Shown here: piece by piece, positions 50,462 through 58,655 of the stretch | Layout of the letters: each line of letters starts with the position of its first letter | How positions within the stretch are numbered: position 1 is the first letter of the stretch | Origin: a virus | Length of the DNA: 64,000 nucleotides | Virus record (IMG/VR): IMGVR_UViG_3300018080_000139 | Span: 31,868-95,867 of that record | Direction: 5' to 3' (one strand) | Notes under the pieces: model-generated | The model's database searches: none | Told to the model about the DNA's origin: nothing | The model's input: only the letters and a program-made list of their open reading frames with translations | Program-made: the position numbers and the translations under genes

Positions 50462-51825
50462 ATAACCTCCATCTTGGGTGGGAACCCTTCAGACTCCCAC
50501 GCCTTTCGGCGCTCTCGCGAGTGTTTTTCCAGGTGGCGATCGCCGGCGTCAAAGAAGTCATAGACAATGACTTCGGCTTTTCCGCGATGCCGGCGCTGGC
50601 CCCGCCCGAGGCGCTGGACAAGGCGAACGGGTTCGTGGTCGCTCCCCTTCCCCCTCCCGCCGCCGGCCAGAATCAAAACGTCCACGTCGAGGTCAAGCCC
50701 AAAGTCGGCCACGGATGTCGCAATTGCAACACGCGAAGCAAAAGCTTCATCCCGTTTTTTCACAGCCACGCCCCCATGGACAAAGACGGAGCCAGGAACC
50801 AGCTCCTGAAGTGTTTCTCCGTGAGCCGTCCGCGCGACCAAGATTAAAATTCGAGCCTCCGGATGCCGGGCCGCGAGGGAGGCGATAGCCCCATTTCTCC
50901 AAGAGTTTTCCACGATCCCCCCGCGCACAGCATCCTCGTACTCTCCATAACTCCGATGCCCGGCGCGGACCATGCGGACGTCAGGGCGCGCCGTGTATCC
51001 CATCTCGACAAGACGCGCGGCCGAGATCTGGGCGATCGGCTGCGATGTTTGTCCTATGAGAAGCAGGTCTCGCACGGGGTCCCCGGTGAAGGGAGTAGCT
51101 GACAAGCCAAAGCGATTCTCGGCGGCTGTGCAAAGCAACCCGAGGAGGTGCCAAGTGTCCGACGTCGAAAGCTGGCACTCATCCAGGATGAGGGCCTGCA
51201 CCCCCTCGAGAAAGGGGAGGAACTTTCGCCGGTGCTTGTACAGCGTCGTGACGGAGGCGATCACTACACCATCCGTCAACTCCAAACGGTCTCGAAGGAC
51301 TATCCCAACGTCCGGCATAGAGCGCGAAAAGCGCGCGTAGCATTGCTTCACCAAAGAGACCCCGTAACAAAGATAAAGCACCGGGCCCGGGGCCCGGGCG
51401 AGGAAGTCTGAAGTGAAGGCAATTGCTATTTCGGTTTTGCCCGCTCCCGCCGCAAGCTCGATAATCCCGCGGCGCTTTCGTCGCATCTCCTCTACGGCAT
51501 TGACTTGGTAGTCCCGAAGCTCGGGGAGTTTTTCCGGGAGCTGCAGCGGGGGGAGGGAGCCCCCGTTTCCCTCCCCTTCCAAGTACTCAACTCTTTTTGC
51601 TGTGTGCGCGACGAACGGAACGAGCCCAGTCAGGATCTCGCCGGCCGTCCGGTCCTTTCCGCGCAAGTGCAAAAAGCACCGCTTACCGTTCCAGCGTTTC
51701 GCCCGGAACGCAAATGAGAATTGAAAGCCTGGGACGTACACCGTGACAGCCCTTCGGGCCTCCATGAGTTCCCCCGGTGTGTCTGTTTCGACCCGGCTCA
51801 TCACCGGGCCGAGAGTTACTCGCAT
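50458..51825 (-). CDS. SF2 DNA helicase, UvsW-like
   Basis: 455 residues from ATG 51825, which overlaps the previous stop; longer in-frame starts lie inside the upstream gene. Motif order: Q-motif-like LRDYQVNAVEEM, Walker A ELAAGAGKTEIA (GAGKT 127-131), Walker B LDECQ, motif III SATP, and motif VI QRLGRGQRRHRG. This is a DExH helicase of the UvsW/RadD-like type used in recombination-dependent replication and fork remodelling. It is tightly coupled with small membrane and lipoprotein genes upstream. Confidence 0.88.
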   Translation of the reverse strand: MRVTLGPVMSRVETDTPGELMEARRAVTVYVPGFQFSFAFRAKRWNGKRCFLHLRGKDRTAGEILTGLVPFVAHTAKRVEYLEGEGNGGSLPPLQLPEKLPELRDYQVNAVEEMRRKRRGIIELAAGAGKTEIAIAFTSDFLARAPGPVLYLCYGVSLVKQCYARFSRSMPDVGIVLRDRLELTDGVVIASVTTLYKHRRKFLPFLEGVQALILDECQLSTSDTWHLLGLLCTAAENRFGLSATPFTGDPVRDLLLIGQTSQPIAQISAARLVEMGYTARPDVRMVRAGHRSYGEYEDAVRGGIVENSWRNGAIASLAARHPEARILILVARTAHGETLQELVPGSVFVHGGVAVKKRDEAFASRVAIATSVADFGLDLDVDVLILAGGGRGKGSDHEPVRLVQRLGRGQRRHRGKAEVIVYDFFDAGDRHLEKHSRERRKAWESEGFPPKMEVI

Positions 51826-52016
51826 CACCGAAGGACGCCCGAAGTGAGAATGAGGGCCGCCCCGCCGAGGGCGAGGAGGAAAACGGCCGCGTCCAGCACG
51901 ATGTCGAGTATAGGCCTTTTTTTCTCGGGCTCCTTGCATAGGGAGGCGTCTGTAAAAACTTCCACAGGGGGGTTATTCTCCCCGCCAGCGAGGTGATCGT
52001 GATTCGTAGACAACAT
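51825..52016 (-). CDS. Single-pass membrane peptide
   Basis: 63 residues; ATG 52016 overlaps the previous stop (TAATG) and its stop overlaps the helicase start. A polar N-terminus is followed by one transmembrane segment near the C-terminus (IVLDAAVFLLALGGAALILT). Small membrane proteins next to a lipoprotein may form an exclusion or lysis pair; no spanin signature is clear. Confidence 0.72.
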   Translation of the reverse strand: MLSTNHDHLAGGENNPPVEVFTDASLCKEPEKKRPILDIVLDAAVFLLALGGAALILTSGVLR

Positions 52017-52555
52017 TATTTTCCTCCCTGCTGCAAGTAGAGTTTTTGAGACACTTCCGGCAAACGGTTGAGGCTTTCCAGCTTTCTTGCGTCGGCCTCC
52101 GCGCGGTCGGCCATGGCGATTTCTCGCGCGGCCGAGATAACATCGAGAAAAAGCTCTTTCACGGTTGCCGAATCGAGGTCGGAATTGACGGAGAGTTCGC
52201 ACAGGCGAAAAAGACTCTCCCGCAAAAATTGTACGGTTTCCGTTCGCTTCCCCAGCTCAACGATTTGAGAGGACAGGTCGTATTTCGCTTCCCCTCCTTG
52301 CTCTTTTACCTTCGCCGAAGCCAAGAATTGACTGAGAAAGGACACGGCGGCGTCCGGGGACGGCTCCGAGCAAACTCGGATTTTCCCCTCGCCGGCGATC
52401 ACGACGGAGCCCCGCCGGGTCGCGTCGTAGTGAAACCAGTAGGATTGACCGTTTTCGAGTTTTTCCAGGCTCGCGCTGTAGCATCCGGCTGCGGCCAGGA
52501 CGGCCGAGAAGGCCAGGACGAGCGCAAAGCCCGGCTCCAATGTTTTCCAGTTCAT
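52016..52555 (-). CDS. Lipoprotein
   Basis: 179 residues; GGAAG precedes ATG 52555. Signal peptide LVLAFSAVLAAAGC with lipobox A-A-G-C, so lipidated on Cys25. The mature domain (SYWFHYDATRRGSVVIAGEG, then IVELGKRTETVQFLRESLFR and LCELSVNSD) resembles uncharacterised bacterial lipoproteins with the GKRT-x-T-x-QFLR-x-x-LFRLCE segment. It should sit on the membrane of the infected cell. Superinfection exclusion is a reasonable guess. Confidence 0.77.
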   Translation of the reverse strand: MNWKTLEPGFALVLAFSAVLAAAGCYSASLEKLENGQSYWFHYDATRRGSVVIAGEGKIRVCSEPSPDAAVSFLSQFLASAKVKEQGGEAKYDLSSQIVELGKRTETVQFLRESLFRLCELSVNSDLDSATVKELFLDVISAAREIAMADRAEADARKLESLNRLPEVSQKLYLQQGGK

Positions 52556-52571
52556 GACTTCCTTTCTTTTC

Positions 52572-52949
52572 CTACTCCCCGATAGGCCGGGCTTCGAGGA
52601 TATTTCTGTACCAACTCAAAATCGGCACGCGCCAGCCGACGACGCGAAGCCGATACGTTTTTCCGGGCTCGATTTGCCCATAGACATCTGACGAATTCCA
52701 GCGCCAGAACAGCACGGAATCCGCAATCTCGAAGACTTCGTTTTGCTCCGTCCAGACGAGATAGACGCCCGGGCGATTCACCCGGGGAATTCGCTCCGCT
52801 TTCGTGACAGTGATGGTGAGGCTATCGACGGAGCCCACGTAGGCTATGCAAAACGAAAAAACCAAAAGGACAATTCCGACGACGACGGAGAGGATGACGA
52901 TATTTCGTCTTCTCTCCCCTCGCCGCGCCGCGTCAAAATATCCGTACAC
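52572..52949 (-). CDS. Small membrane-anchored protein
   Basis: 125 residues from GTG 52949 with TTGGAGG. One N-terminal transmembrane helix (IVILSVVVGIVLLVFSFCIA) and a soluble beta domain containing YLVWTEQNEVFEIADSVLFW and GKTYRLRVVGWRVPILSWYR. The conserved-looking W-R/Y-R-N-I-L end is reminiscent of a small phage/host membrane family I cannot name. A perfect hairpin CCCCTCG-ATTT-CGAGGGG (about 52968-52986) lies just upstream. Confidence 0.7.
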   Translation of the reverse strand: MYGYFDAARRGERRRNIVILSVVVGIVLLVFSFCIAYVGSVDSLTITVTKAERIPRVNRPGVYLVWTEQNEVFEIADSVLFWRWNSSDVYGQIEPGKTYRLRVVGWRVPILSWYRNILEARPIGE

Positions 52950-52997
52950 GGAAAAACCTCCAAGGGACCCCTCGATTTCGAGGGGTGGTGTGCTGTT

Positions 52998-53264
52998 TTA
53001 CAGACTTTGTCCGTCCCACAAACCTTCTTGCCGCTCGTACTCTTGGCGTTCGCCTTCAAGCCCAGCTAAAAAATCCGGAGGGAGGATGCTGCGAAGAGAT
53101 TTCAACATGTCCTCCGCTCTTTCTTTCAGTTCACGAATGAAAACACACTCCTCCTCGCAACGCTCGTTCTCCTCTTCGACTTCCCGAAGAAAGACTTCAA
53201 AGGCTGATACGGTCTCCTCCCAAGCGTCTTCAATATCCAAGTAATGCCAACCAGTCAGCCCCAT
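52998..53264 (-). CDS. Acidic coiled-coil protein
   Basis: 88 residues from ATG 53264 overlapping the exonuclease stop (TGATG); a GTG at 53267 is also possible. Nearly all helix with Glu-rich heptads (FEVFLREVEEENERCEEECV). Possibly an anti-restriction or DNA-mimic type protein because of its strong acidity, but no homologue is recognised. Confidence 0.7.
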   Translation of the reverse strand: MGLTGWHYLDIEDAWEETVSAFEVFLREVEEENERCEEECVFIRELKERAEDMLKSLRSILPPDFLAGLEGERQEYERQEGLWDGQSL

Positions 53265-53842
53265 CACATCAACCCCAAAAAATTAAGCACTTGCTCGTCC
53301 CGACGCCGATACATCTCTATGAAAATTTGCATAAGTACCTCTGTGTCATAAATGCTCGTATGCCTCTTGCTCTCGAGAATCGGCACCCCGTAAAAGGCCG
53401 CCGTCTCGTCGAGCGTCGGCCACTTCCATTTTTTTCGCGAGCCCAGCCATCGGGCTTTTACGATGTCTGTATTCCGGCGCATCGTGCAAAAGTATCGCCC
53501 TATTTTGCAAGGCATATGGCACCTCTCGAAATAGGCATTATGCGCTACGAACTTCCGGCACCCGGCGCAAAAGTCCACGAACCCTTTGTCCTCACGAAAA
53601 TACAGGGAGTATTTCGCGCCGGCGCGAAGTCGCATGATCTCCGGGGGGGTCATGGCGTTTATCTCGCCTTTATTTTGCCGGCAGGTCTCCCCGGGGATTG
53701 GAAAGTAATAGCGTGTCATGGTAGCTATGCGCTGAAAAGACGACCTCAAGAATTCAGCCTGGATCGCGGAGGCTGAAAGCACCGACCGGCCGCCGAAGCG
53801 GCCGTTTGTCTCAAAGTCAAGGAAGATGACTATGCTTTTCAT
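53264..53842 (-). CDS. DnaQ-like 3'-5' exonuclease (DEDDh)
   Basis: 192 residues; ATG 53842 overlaps the previous stop. Catalytic motifs: FLDFETNG (Asp9, Glu11), HNAYFE (about 97-102), and HTSIYDTEVL (His about 164, Asp about 169). Family members proofread or degrade DNA ends. Two Cys pairs in the middle (DFCAGCRKF, MPCKI) may add a zinc. Located among replication genes. Confidence 0.87.
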   Translation of the reverse strand: MKSIVIFLDFETNGRFGGRSVLSASAIQAEFLRSSFQRIATMTRYYFPIPGETCRQNKGEINAMTPPEIMRLRAGAKYSLYFREDKGFVDFCAGCRKFVAHNAYFERCHMPCKIGRYFCTMRRNTDIVKARWLGSRKKWKWPTLDETAAFYGVPILESKRHTSIYDTEVLMQIFIEMYRRRDEQVLNFLGLM

Positions 53843-54027
53843 GCCTTGAAAAATCGCTTGTAAAGCTTGAAAGCTTTGAAGGTTAAAACGTCAAGCACAA
53901 CGACGACCGCCAGGAAGGCAACCCCCCGCCATCCGAATTTCGCACCAAAGCACAAAACGGCCGCGCCGGCGAGCGCCAACGTAGCCCAAAGCAAAATAAA
54001 ACCTATTACGTGGAAATACCAGGGCAT
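53839..54027 (-). CDS. Two-helix small membrane protein
   Basis: 62 residues from ATG 54027 behind TTGGAGAGA; in-frame longer starts lack a site. Two hydrophobic helices (FHVIGFILLWATLALAGAAV, and GVAFLAVVVVLDVLTF) separated by a short loop, then a basic tail. Overlaps its neighbours by 4 and 22 bp. Could be a holin-like or anchoring protein. No family recognised. Confidence 0.65.
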   Translation of the reverse strand: MPWYFHVIGFILLWATLALAGAAVLCFGAKFGWRGVAFLAVVVVLDVLTFKAFKLYKRFFKA

Positions 54028-54248
54028 GATCTCTCTCCAAAATACTGTTGCCATTTGCCGACCCCGTCCGCGCAAGTCACACACACGTTAGAGGCAGACG
54101 CCAGGAAATCTTTTGCACGCGAAAACTCTCCGATTTTGAGGGGGTTTTTTAGGTTTCTCCCGCACCAAGTACACCCCCTGCCACCATTTTTTCCGATCAC
54201 GGCGTGCGTTTTGCCCTTCAGGCTTCGATATGCGTGAAGTCTCATCAT
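54006..54248 (-). CDS. Small Cys-pair protein
   Basis: 80 residues from ATG 54248, directly overlapping the primase stop (ATGA). Contains CTWCGRN and CVTCADG, a classical pair of C-x-x-C knuckles for one zinc ion. Possibly an HNH-like or ribbon adaptor for the primase; no catalytic His-Asn-His is seen. Confidence 0.68.
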   Translation of the reverse strand: MMRLHAYRSLKGKTHAVIGKNGGRGCTWCGRNLKNPLKIGEFSRAKDFLASASNVCVTCADGVGKWQQYFGERSCPGIST

Positions 54249-55204
54249 GTCCCGGCCCTCACGCGCCACACGTCGTATTTGGAGACCTTCATAGCGTTTT
54301 CGACGGCGAGCCTCGCCCCTTCGAGGTTAGAGTTTGCATCGCCCTCCTCGAGGACGGCAACACGGACGTCTCGACACCCCCGGCGAATAAGCTCACCGCA
54401 AAGACGAATCGACTCTCTCAGCGCGTCGAAGTCAAGGAGGACTGTGTATCTATCAAAGCCCTCGTTTGCGAGTATCTCGGCCTGCTTCTCTGTTACCCCC
54501 TTCCCAAATGTGGCGACACCTCCGATAGACACGGCGTCGAACCATCCTTCGACGATCACGCAGGACCCGGAGGCCCGGGCACCGTCCAAGTTGAAGATCA
54601 AGTCTCCCTTCCCTCGCTTGACGTCCACCTTGCGAGGGTTCATATACTTTGGCTCGGCGCGCTTGGACAAAGCCCGGGCCTGAAAGTACAACAGCGCACC
54701 GTCGGGGGCCCACACAGGAAGTATTATTCTATTCCAATATGCCCCGGAGGGCGCGAACAGCACCCCGTATTCGCGCGCGGTCTCTTGCGAAATTCTCGAA
54801 AAAACGTATCTTCGCGCCCCGAATGGAGCTTTCTCGATCTCAACGAATTCGGGGATTTCGTTCCTTCGCTCCGTCTTCACCGCTGAATACGAAGGCTTTT
54901 TCCAAATCGTTTGCTTTTCGTCGCGCGCAAATTTTTTTGCGCTCGCAAGCCCTCCGGATTCTCCGCAATTGTGGCAAACCCAAAGCCCAGAAAATTCGTT
55001 GAAATACAGGCGATAGCGGGATTCCCCGCAAAGGGGACAGCACACACGCCATTCCCCACTTCCGTCACTCGCCGGCTTCGCTCCCCGGCTCCTCATCCAC
55101 GTTACGATTTTCGAAGCGCTCTCGCTCTTGCCTGAGTATTCGCTCCTGCTCTTGCGGAGATAACTGGCGTACAGGTCTCTCCTCGCGTCGTCGTGTTTCC
55201 CCAT
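54245..55204 (-). CDS. DNA primase (DnaG-like, zinc finger plus TOPRIM)
   Basis: 319 residues from ATG 55204 (AGGAGGG upstream; GTG 55207 also in frame). Zinc ribbon CCPLCGESRYRLYF ... CHNCGE near residues 52-80, RNA-polymerase domain around APFGARRYVF, and the TOPRIM residues in VIVEGWFDAVS and VLLDFDALRE. Makes RNA primers with the neighbouring replicative helicase. Its 5' end overlaps the helicase 3' end by 140 bp in another frame. Confidence 0.88.
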   Translation of the reverse strand: MGKHDDARRDLYASYLRKSRSEYSGKSESASKIVTWMRSRGAKPASDGSGEWRVCCPLCGESRYRLYFNEFSGLWVCHNCGESGGLASAKKFARDEKQTIWKKPSYSAVKTERRNEIPEFVEIEKAPFGARRYVFSRISQETAREYGVLFAPSGAYWNRIILPVWAPDGALLYFQARALSKRAEPKYMNPRKVDVKRGKGDLIFNLDGARASGSCVIVEGWFDAVSIGGVATFGKGVTEKQAEILANEGFDRYTVLLDFDALRESIRLCGELIRRGCRDVRVAVLEEGDANSNLEGARLAVENAMKVSKYDVWRVRAGT

Positions 55205-56507
55205 CACTCTCGCCCTCCTGCTCCTCTTTCTTGACTTCCGGCCTCTCCCGGTCCTCTCTCAAAATCATACGAGAGAAATCCGCGTGATAACGCAAAGTCC
55301 AACCCTTCTGACCCTCCCGAACTTTGTCGCCGGTAAGGTGGATTTCGTCCCCGGGCCCGTCGGAGGCGACCAAAACAAGGTCGGCGATCCAGTTTTTCCC
55401 CCAGCCCTCCGCGATGTGGGTCATGTTTTGAGACTTTCGTTTCGCCCCTTCTCGATTCACCTGGGACGGGGACCAGACGGCCACATTCTCGGAGAGCGAA
55501 AGCTCACGAAGCTCGACGTACACGGCTTCTACGTGGTGACGTCTTTCCGCATACTGGAAAGATAGTGGGGTCATGAGGTCTCCGTAATCCACCACCACCA
55601 TGTCGAATTTGCAGCCCTGCAGCTCGCACGTCCGCATATGCTCACGGACGACGGCCACCGTCGGGGCCGACATATATTTCACTTTCAGCACGCCTCCACG
55701 GGAGTATCTCCTTGTCGCCTCCTGTAGCTTCGCCACGGACGCCGCGGGGTGGTAACGCAACTCTTCCCACGTTAGCCCTCCTATTCGCCTGTCGGCCCGC
55801 TCGAGCAATTGGTCTCGAGACATTTCGATTGTGACATACAGGACTTTGTAGCCTGCGGCGACGGCTCCCACGGCGAAATTGAGCATCCATACGCTTTTGC
55901 CGTGCCCGGTAGCACCGAGCAGAAGATTTAATGTCCCTCGCGCGGCCCCGCCGCGCGTTCTCCGGTCAAGCTCAGGGTAAAGAGTAGGTATGCTTTCAGG
56001 TTGGTCAAGGCACCGATCGTACACGCGCCCCTCTATGTTTTCTAACACCCCCGGCTCGTCGGCCGTGTCAACTGCCTCCATGCGATAGATTTGGTCCGCA
56101 CGGTGTAGGATCTCGAATGCGTCGGATCGGTCGAATAACCCAGTTTTGTTAGACTCTAGGGCATCAGTGAGGTCGGACGTCAGTCGTTGTATCTCAGAAA
56201 ACCTGAGGAAGGAAAGGAGTGCGTCGAGTGGGAAGGGATGTGGAGGTAGGGAAAACACGTCGTCTACGATCTTTGCCGCGCGGGGGAGCGTGTCCCCGTT
56301 CATACTTGCCGACAAGAGATGTTTCAAATGTGTCGCGGTCGGAGACATCCGGTAGTCTCGCAGGTATCTCTGCGATAGTTGGCAAATCCGCGTGAGGAGG
56401 GGATCCGTAAACGCTTCGGCTGGTGTCTGGGACAGGTGTGCGGGGCTGTCAAGGACGGCGCGGAAAACTTCGAGCTGCAGGCCTTCGTCGAACGGGAATT
56501 CGTTCAT
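55065..56507 (-). CDS. Replicative DNA helicase (DnaB/gp41-like)
   Basis: 480 residues, ATG 56507. Walker A GATGHGKS near residue 200, Walker B VVVDYGDLMT near 303, the arginine-finger region ending in DLVLVASDGPGDE. The N-terminal 150 residues are the DnaB-type helical domain. The C-terminal 60 residues are a highly charged tail (RRREERPVRQLSPQEQERIL) that is unusual and overlaps the primase gene. Functions as the ring helicase at the fork. Confidence 0.92.
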   Translation of the reverse strand: MNEFPFDEGLQLEVFRAVLDSPAHLSQTPAEAFTDPLLTRICQLSQRYLRDYRMSPTATHLKHLLSASMNGDTLPRAAKIVDDVFSLPPHPFPLDALLSFLRFSEIQRLTSDLTDALESNKTGLFDRSDAFEILHRADQIYRMEAVDTADEPGVLENIEGRVYDRCLDQPESIPTLYPELDRRTRGGAARGTLNLLLGATGHGKSVWMLNFAVGAVAAGYKVLYVTIEMSRDQLLERADRRIGGLTWEELRYHPAASVAKLQEATRRYSRGGVLKVKYMSAPTVAVVREHMRTCELQGCKFDMVVVDYGDLMTPLSFQYAERRHHVEAVYVELRELSLSENVAVWSPSQVNREGAKRKSQNMTHIAEGWGKNWIADLVLVASDGPGDEIHLTGDKVREGQKGWTLRYHADFSRMILREDRERPEVKKEEQEGESDGETRRREERPVRQLSPQEQERILRQERERFENRNVDEEPGSEAGE

Positions 56508-56526
56508 ATCTCTCGCCCCCCGTCAA

Positions 56527-57087
56527 TTACGTTTTTGCCGTTGCCTTGTCGAAGTTTTCCATGAAAAATTCGAGTCCGGTGATGAAAACGAGGTCGTTGT
56601 CAAAGCCGAACCTGGTGTGTATTACAACGTCGTCGCCATCCGGGATGGCGTCGAGACGCCCGATCCCGACGACTATGTAAGGCCATAGCCGTCTCTTTAG
56701 CACCAAAAGGGGCTTCTTTTTCGCCTTTTCGGCCTGTGCTTTCGCCTGGTCCCACAGCCGTTCCGCGGACGACCTTCGGTTTTTGAGGAAAATTCCATCC
56801 ATCGAGAGTTCGACGGCTTTCACCTCCACCGTGTACGGGAAATCCGGAGGAGTCCGCAGATCCCCGATCTGTTCGGGAGCGTCTTCGGCCATCGTCCCGT
56901 AAGCGCCGCTGTAAGCCGATCGTTTGAACTGCTTCCCCCACCACGCGGAAAAGATCTTTGCCGCCTCACGCTCGATGCGCGCGCCCTTGGCGCGCGCCGA
57001 CCTGGCGCGCCTGGAGCGCTCCTCGCGTTCCAGGATCCTCTCTGGCGTCCAATACGCCAGCGATGCTTCTTTTTCTTCGTCTTCCAT
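56527..57087 (-). CDS. PD-(D/E)xK nuclease (Holliday-junction resolvase-like)
   Basis: 186 residues; ATG 57087 with GAGGTG. The nuclease core reads GARIEREAAKIFSAWWG, GDLRTPPDF (Asp) and YTVEVKAVE (E-x-K), then helix LWDQAKAQAEKAKKKP. That is the PD-(D/E)xK fold used by archaeal-type Hjc and phage resolvases. The acidic N-terminal 35 residues are charged and helical. Probably resolves branched intermediates before packaging. Confidence 0.82.
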   Translation of the reverse strand: MEDEEKEASLAYWTPERILEREERSRRARSARAKGARIEREAAKIFSAWWGKQFKRSAYSGAYGTMAEDAPEQIGDLRTPPDFPYTVEVKAVELSMDGIFLKNRRSSAERLWDQAKAQAEKAKKKPLLVLKRRLWPYIVVGIGRLDAIPDGDDVVIHTRFGFDNDLVFITGLEFFMENFDKATAKT

Positions 57088-57108
57088 GCCTGCACCTCAT
57101 CGAGTTGG

Positions 57109-57159
57109 AAAAAAAGGCCCCGAGATCGTCGTTTCATGCCGTTCGTTCTCCTCGGGGCC
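57109..57159 (-). terminator. Intrinsic terminator on the - strand
   Basis: Reading the - strand, GGCCCCGAG (57159-57151) pairs with CTCGGGGCC (57124-57116), a 9-bp GC stem with a 26-base loop, followed by TTTTTTT (57115-57109). It should stop transcription coming from the ssDNA-binding gene and the AT-rich island before the resolvase gene. Confidence 0.72.
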
Positions 57160-57179
57160 TTGGGTTTAAGGGGCGAGAA

Positions 57180-57581
57180 TTAAGAGTGCATGTCTGTCCA
57201 ATCGAAATACAACGTGTTGAATTGGCCATCCTGGCACAAAGAGGAGCCATGCTCTTGGAGTATTCGCCTTTGAAGGCGAAAAATATTCCAGGTTGGGATG
57301 CCTATGGTTATAGCGCTCAAAATAGGCTTCAACTGTCTTGGTGAAAATATCGTAGTTAGGGCCTGCATCATATCCTTACAACTTGAAAAAGCGGATTCGT
57401 AGTGCGCCATATACTCAAAACCACAAACGTGGATCACCATAAACGTCATAAGAAGTTGCATCGAACTCGTGGATCCCAAAACCTGAAAACATCGAGAGGT
57501 ATACTTGTCGGTCCATTTTGATTGGGACAAAAGTTGGTAAACATATAGAAGAATTGGGAAGTAAATGGTAATATGGTACAA
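57180..57581 (-). CDS. Unassigned ORF in an AT-rich island
   Basis: 133 residues if TTG 57581 is the start; AAGGAG lies six bases upstream. The frame is open for about 157 codons in sequence that is much less GC-rich than the rest of the window, which is more than chance would favour, but composition and start codon are unlike the neighbours. Hydrophobic patches near the N-terminus (ITIYFPILLYVYQLL) and MQLLMTFMVIHVCGF suggest a membrane association. No homologue recognised. It may be a recent insertion, or the whole island may be a structured RNA instead of a gene. Confidence 0.33.
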   Translation of the reverse strand: MYHITIYFPILLYVYQLLSQSKWTDKYTSRCFQVLGSTSSMQLLMTFMVIHVCGFEYMAHYESAFSSCKDMMQALTTIFSPRQLKPILSAITIGIPTWNIFRLQRRILQEHGSSLCQDGQFNTLYFDWTDMHS

Positions 57582-57600
57582 AGATGGCTCCTTTTTTTGT

Positions 57601-57631
57601 AGGTAGCCCTCGCTACCTTTTGTTTTTTTTT
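57601..57631 (+). terminator. Strong + strand intrinsic terminator in the island
   Basis: AGGTAGC-CCTC-GCTACCT (57601-57618) is a 7-bp stem with a tetraloop followed by TTTGTTTTTTTTT. On the + strand this is an excellent terminator, yet no + gene precedes it. On the - strand the same element lies just upstream of the island ORF and the flanking ATGGCTCC/GGAGCCAT repeat could hide its ribosome-binding site. Confidence 0.75.
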
Positions 57632-57725
57632 GGTTTTGGAGCCATTTTACCAAATTTTCGTCTCAGATCATATCACCATCTTTCCTTTATGTTTCCTACA
57701 ATAGAAATTTTATGCCAATTTACTG

Positions 57726-58472
57726 TTAAGTTTGCTGAGCCTTACGCTTTTTCAGCGCTTCGATGCGCTCTTTGGCACTCATGCTCTCCGGCTTCTTCTC
57801 CTCCTGTTCAGTGGGGGAGAAGGGGGGAGCATCGAGGATTCCCAGGAGGCCGGCCTTGTCCAGGAGGGTCTGAATCCTCTCGTCGGAGGGGGCGTTTTGC
57901 GTGTCGAAGCTCGGGGCGGCCTCCAGCCACTCCTCCACCCTGTCGGGGTCTTTGTGGAGGGGGCTGGGGTTTGCGGCCATCCGGACGTCGTAGCGAGTGC
58001 CCTGACGCCCGGTCCCGGTCCGCTCGATTTTCACGTCGCGACCCTTTTCGATGTCGAGGATGTCCCCGTATTCGGGGTCGCAGATGTACCCCAGAATGCC
58101 ATGCATCACGGTCCTTTTCACCTCGGCCCACTGGGGGCCCTCGTCTTCGGCTTTGCGGTCGACCGCGCGGAACAGAAAAACGGTCGAGCCGGCGATTTCG
58201 TAGGCCTCGCTCGACTCCCCCTCCTCCCGCAACTTGCTGACCACATCGCAGACGGCGCAAGGCTTGCCGAAGCTTTTGTTACAGAAGACCGGCTCGCCGG
58301 CCACGAAGTGCTTGCGCCTCTCCACGAAAAATTCCTGGTCCTCTTCGGCCGGGATGATGCGCCAGGTGGAGAGGCCGTTTCCGGGGCGGAGGGCCCCGCT
58401 TTTCTTGATTTCTTTGCCGATTCGATCTCTGGTGGCGGCGTATTTCGCCACCAGTTTGTCACTGTACGCCAT
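57726..58472 (-). CDS. Single-stranded DNA-binding protein (gp32-like)
   Basis: 248 residues from ATG 58472, preceded by AAAGGAGATG. The core has the gp32 features: a basic N-terminal arm (DKLVAKYAATRDRIGKEIKK), the Cys-containing NKSFGKPCAVCDVVS zinc-type segment (CNKSFGKPCAVC), and a C-terminal acidic tail (DAPPFSPTEQEEKKPES). It protects ssDNA and organises the replisome. Its 150-base leader contains two stable hairpins, reminiscent of gp32 autoregulation. Confidence 0.83.
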   Translation of the reverse strand: MAYSDKLVAKYAATRDRIGKEIKKSGALRPGNGLSTWRIIPAEEDQEFFVERRKHFVAGEPVFCNKSFGKPCAVCDVVSKLREEGESSEAYEIAGSTVFLFRAVDRKAEDEGPQWAEVKRTVMHGILGYICDPEYGDILDIEKGRDVKIERTGTGRQGTRYDVRMAANPSPLHKDPDRVEEWLEAAPSFDTQNAPSDERIQTLLDKAGLLGILDAPPFSPTEQEEKKPESMSAKERIEALKKRKAQQT

Positions 58473-58501
58473 GGTACATCTCCTTTCTTTGGTTTTGCCG
58501 A

Positions 58502-58553
58502 GCCACCGCCTGCGACGGGCCACAACTTTATGGCGCCTGGCTGTCTCGGTGGC
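58502..58553 (-). promoter_or_regulatory. Structured leader of the ssDNA-binding gene
   Basis: GCCACCG (58502-58508) pairs with CGGTGGC (58547-58553), enclosing more GC-rich sequence, about 30 bases upstream of the start codon at 58472. A second hairpin CCCGGC-AAGC-GCCGGG lies at 58583-58598. Gp32 of T4 represses its own translation through an upstream structure; this leader could serve the same purpose. Confidence 0.45.
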
Positions 58554-58626
58554 CTTAAACGACGGAAAGAGAAAATCCCACGCCCGGCAAGCGCCGGGGC
58601 GAGAAAGGAAAAAAGGATTCTTCTGC

Positions 58627-58655
58627 ATTATAACAAAATTTCCACAGCAAGTCAA
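58627..58655 (-). promoter_or_regulatory. Near-consensus sigma70 promoter for the ssDNA-binding gene
   Basis: Reading the - strand: TTGACT (58655-58650), 17-base spacer, TATAAT (58632-58627). Five of six -35 positions and all -10 positions match. Transcription should start near 58620 and run into the gene at 58472 through a structured leader. This is the clearest host-type promoter in the window and marks the start of an early operon. Confidence 0.88.
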
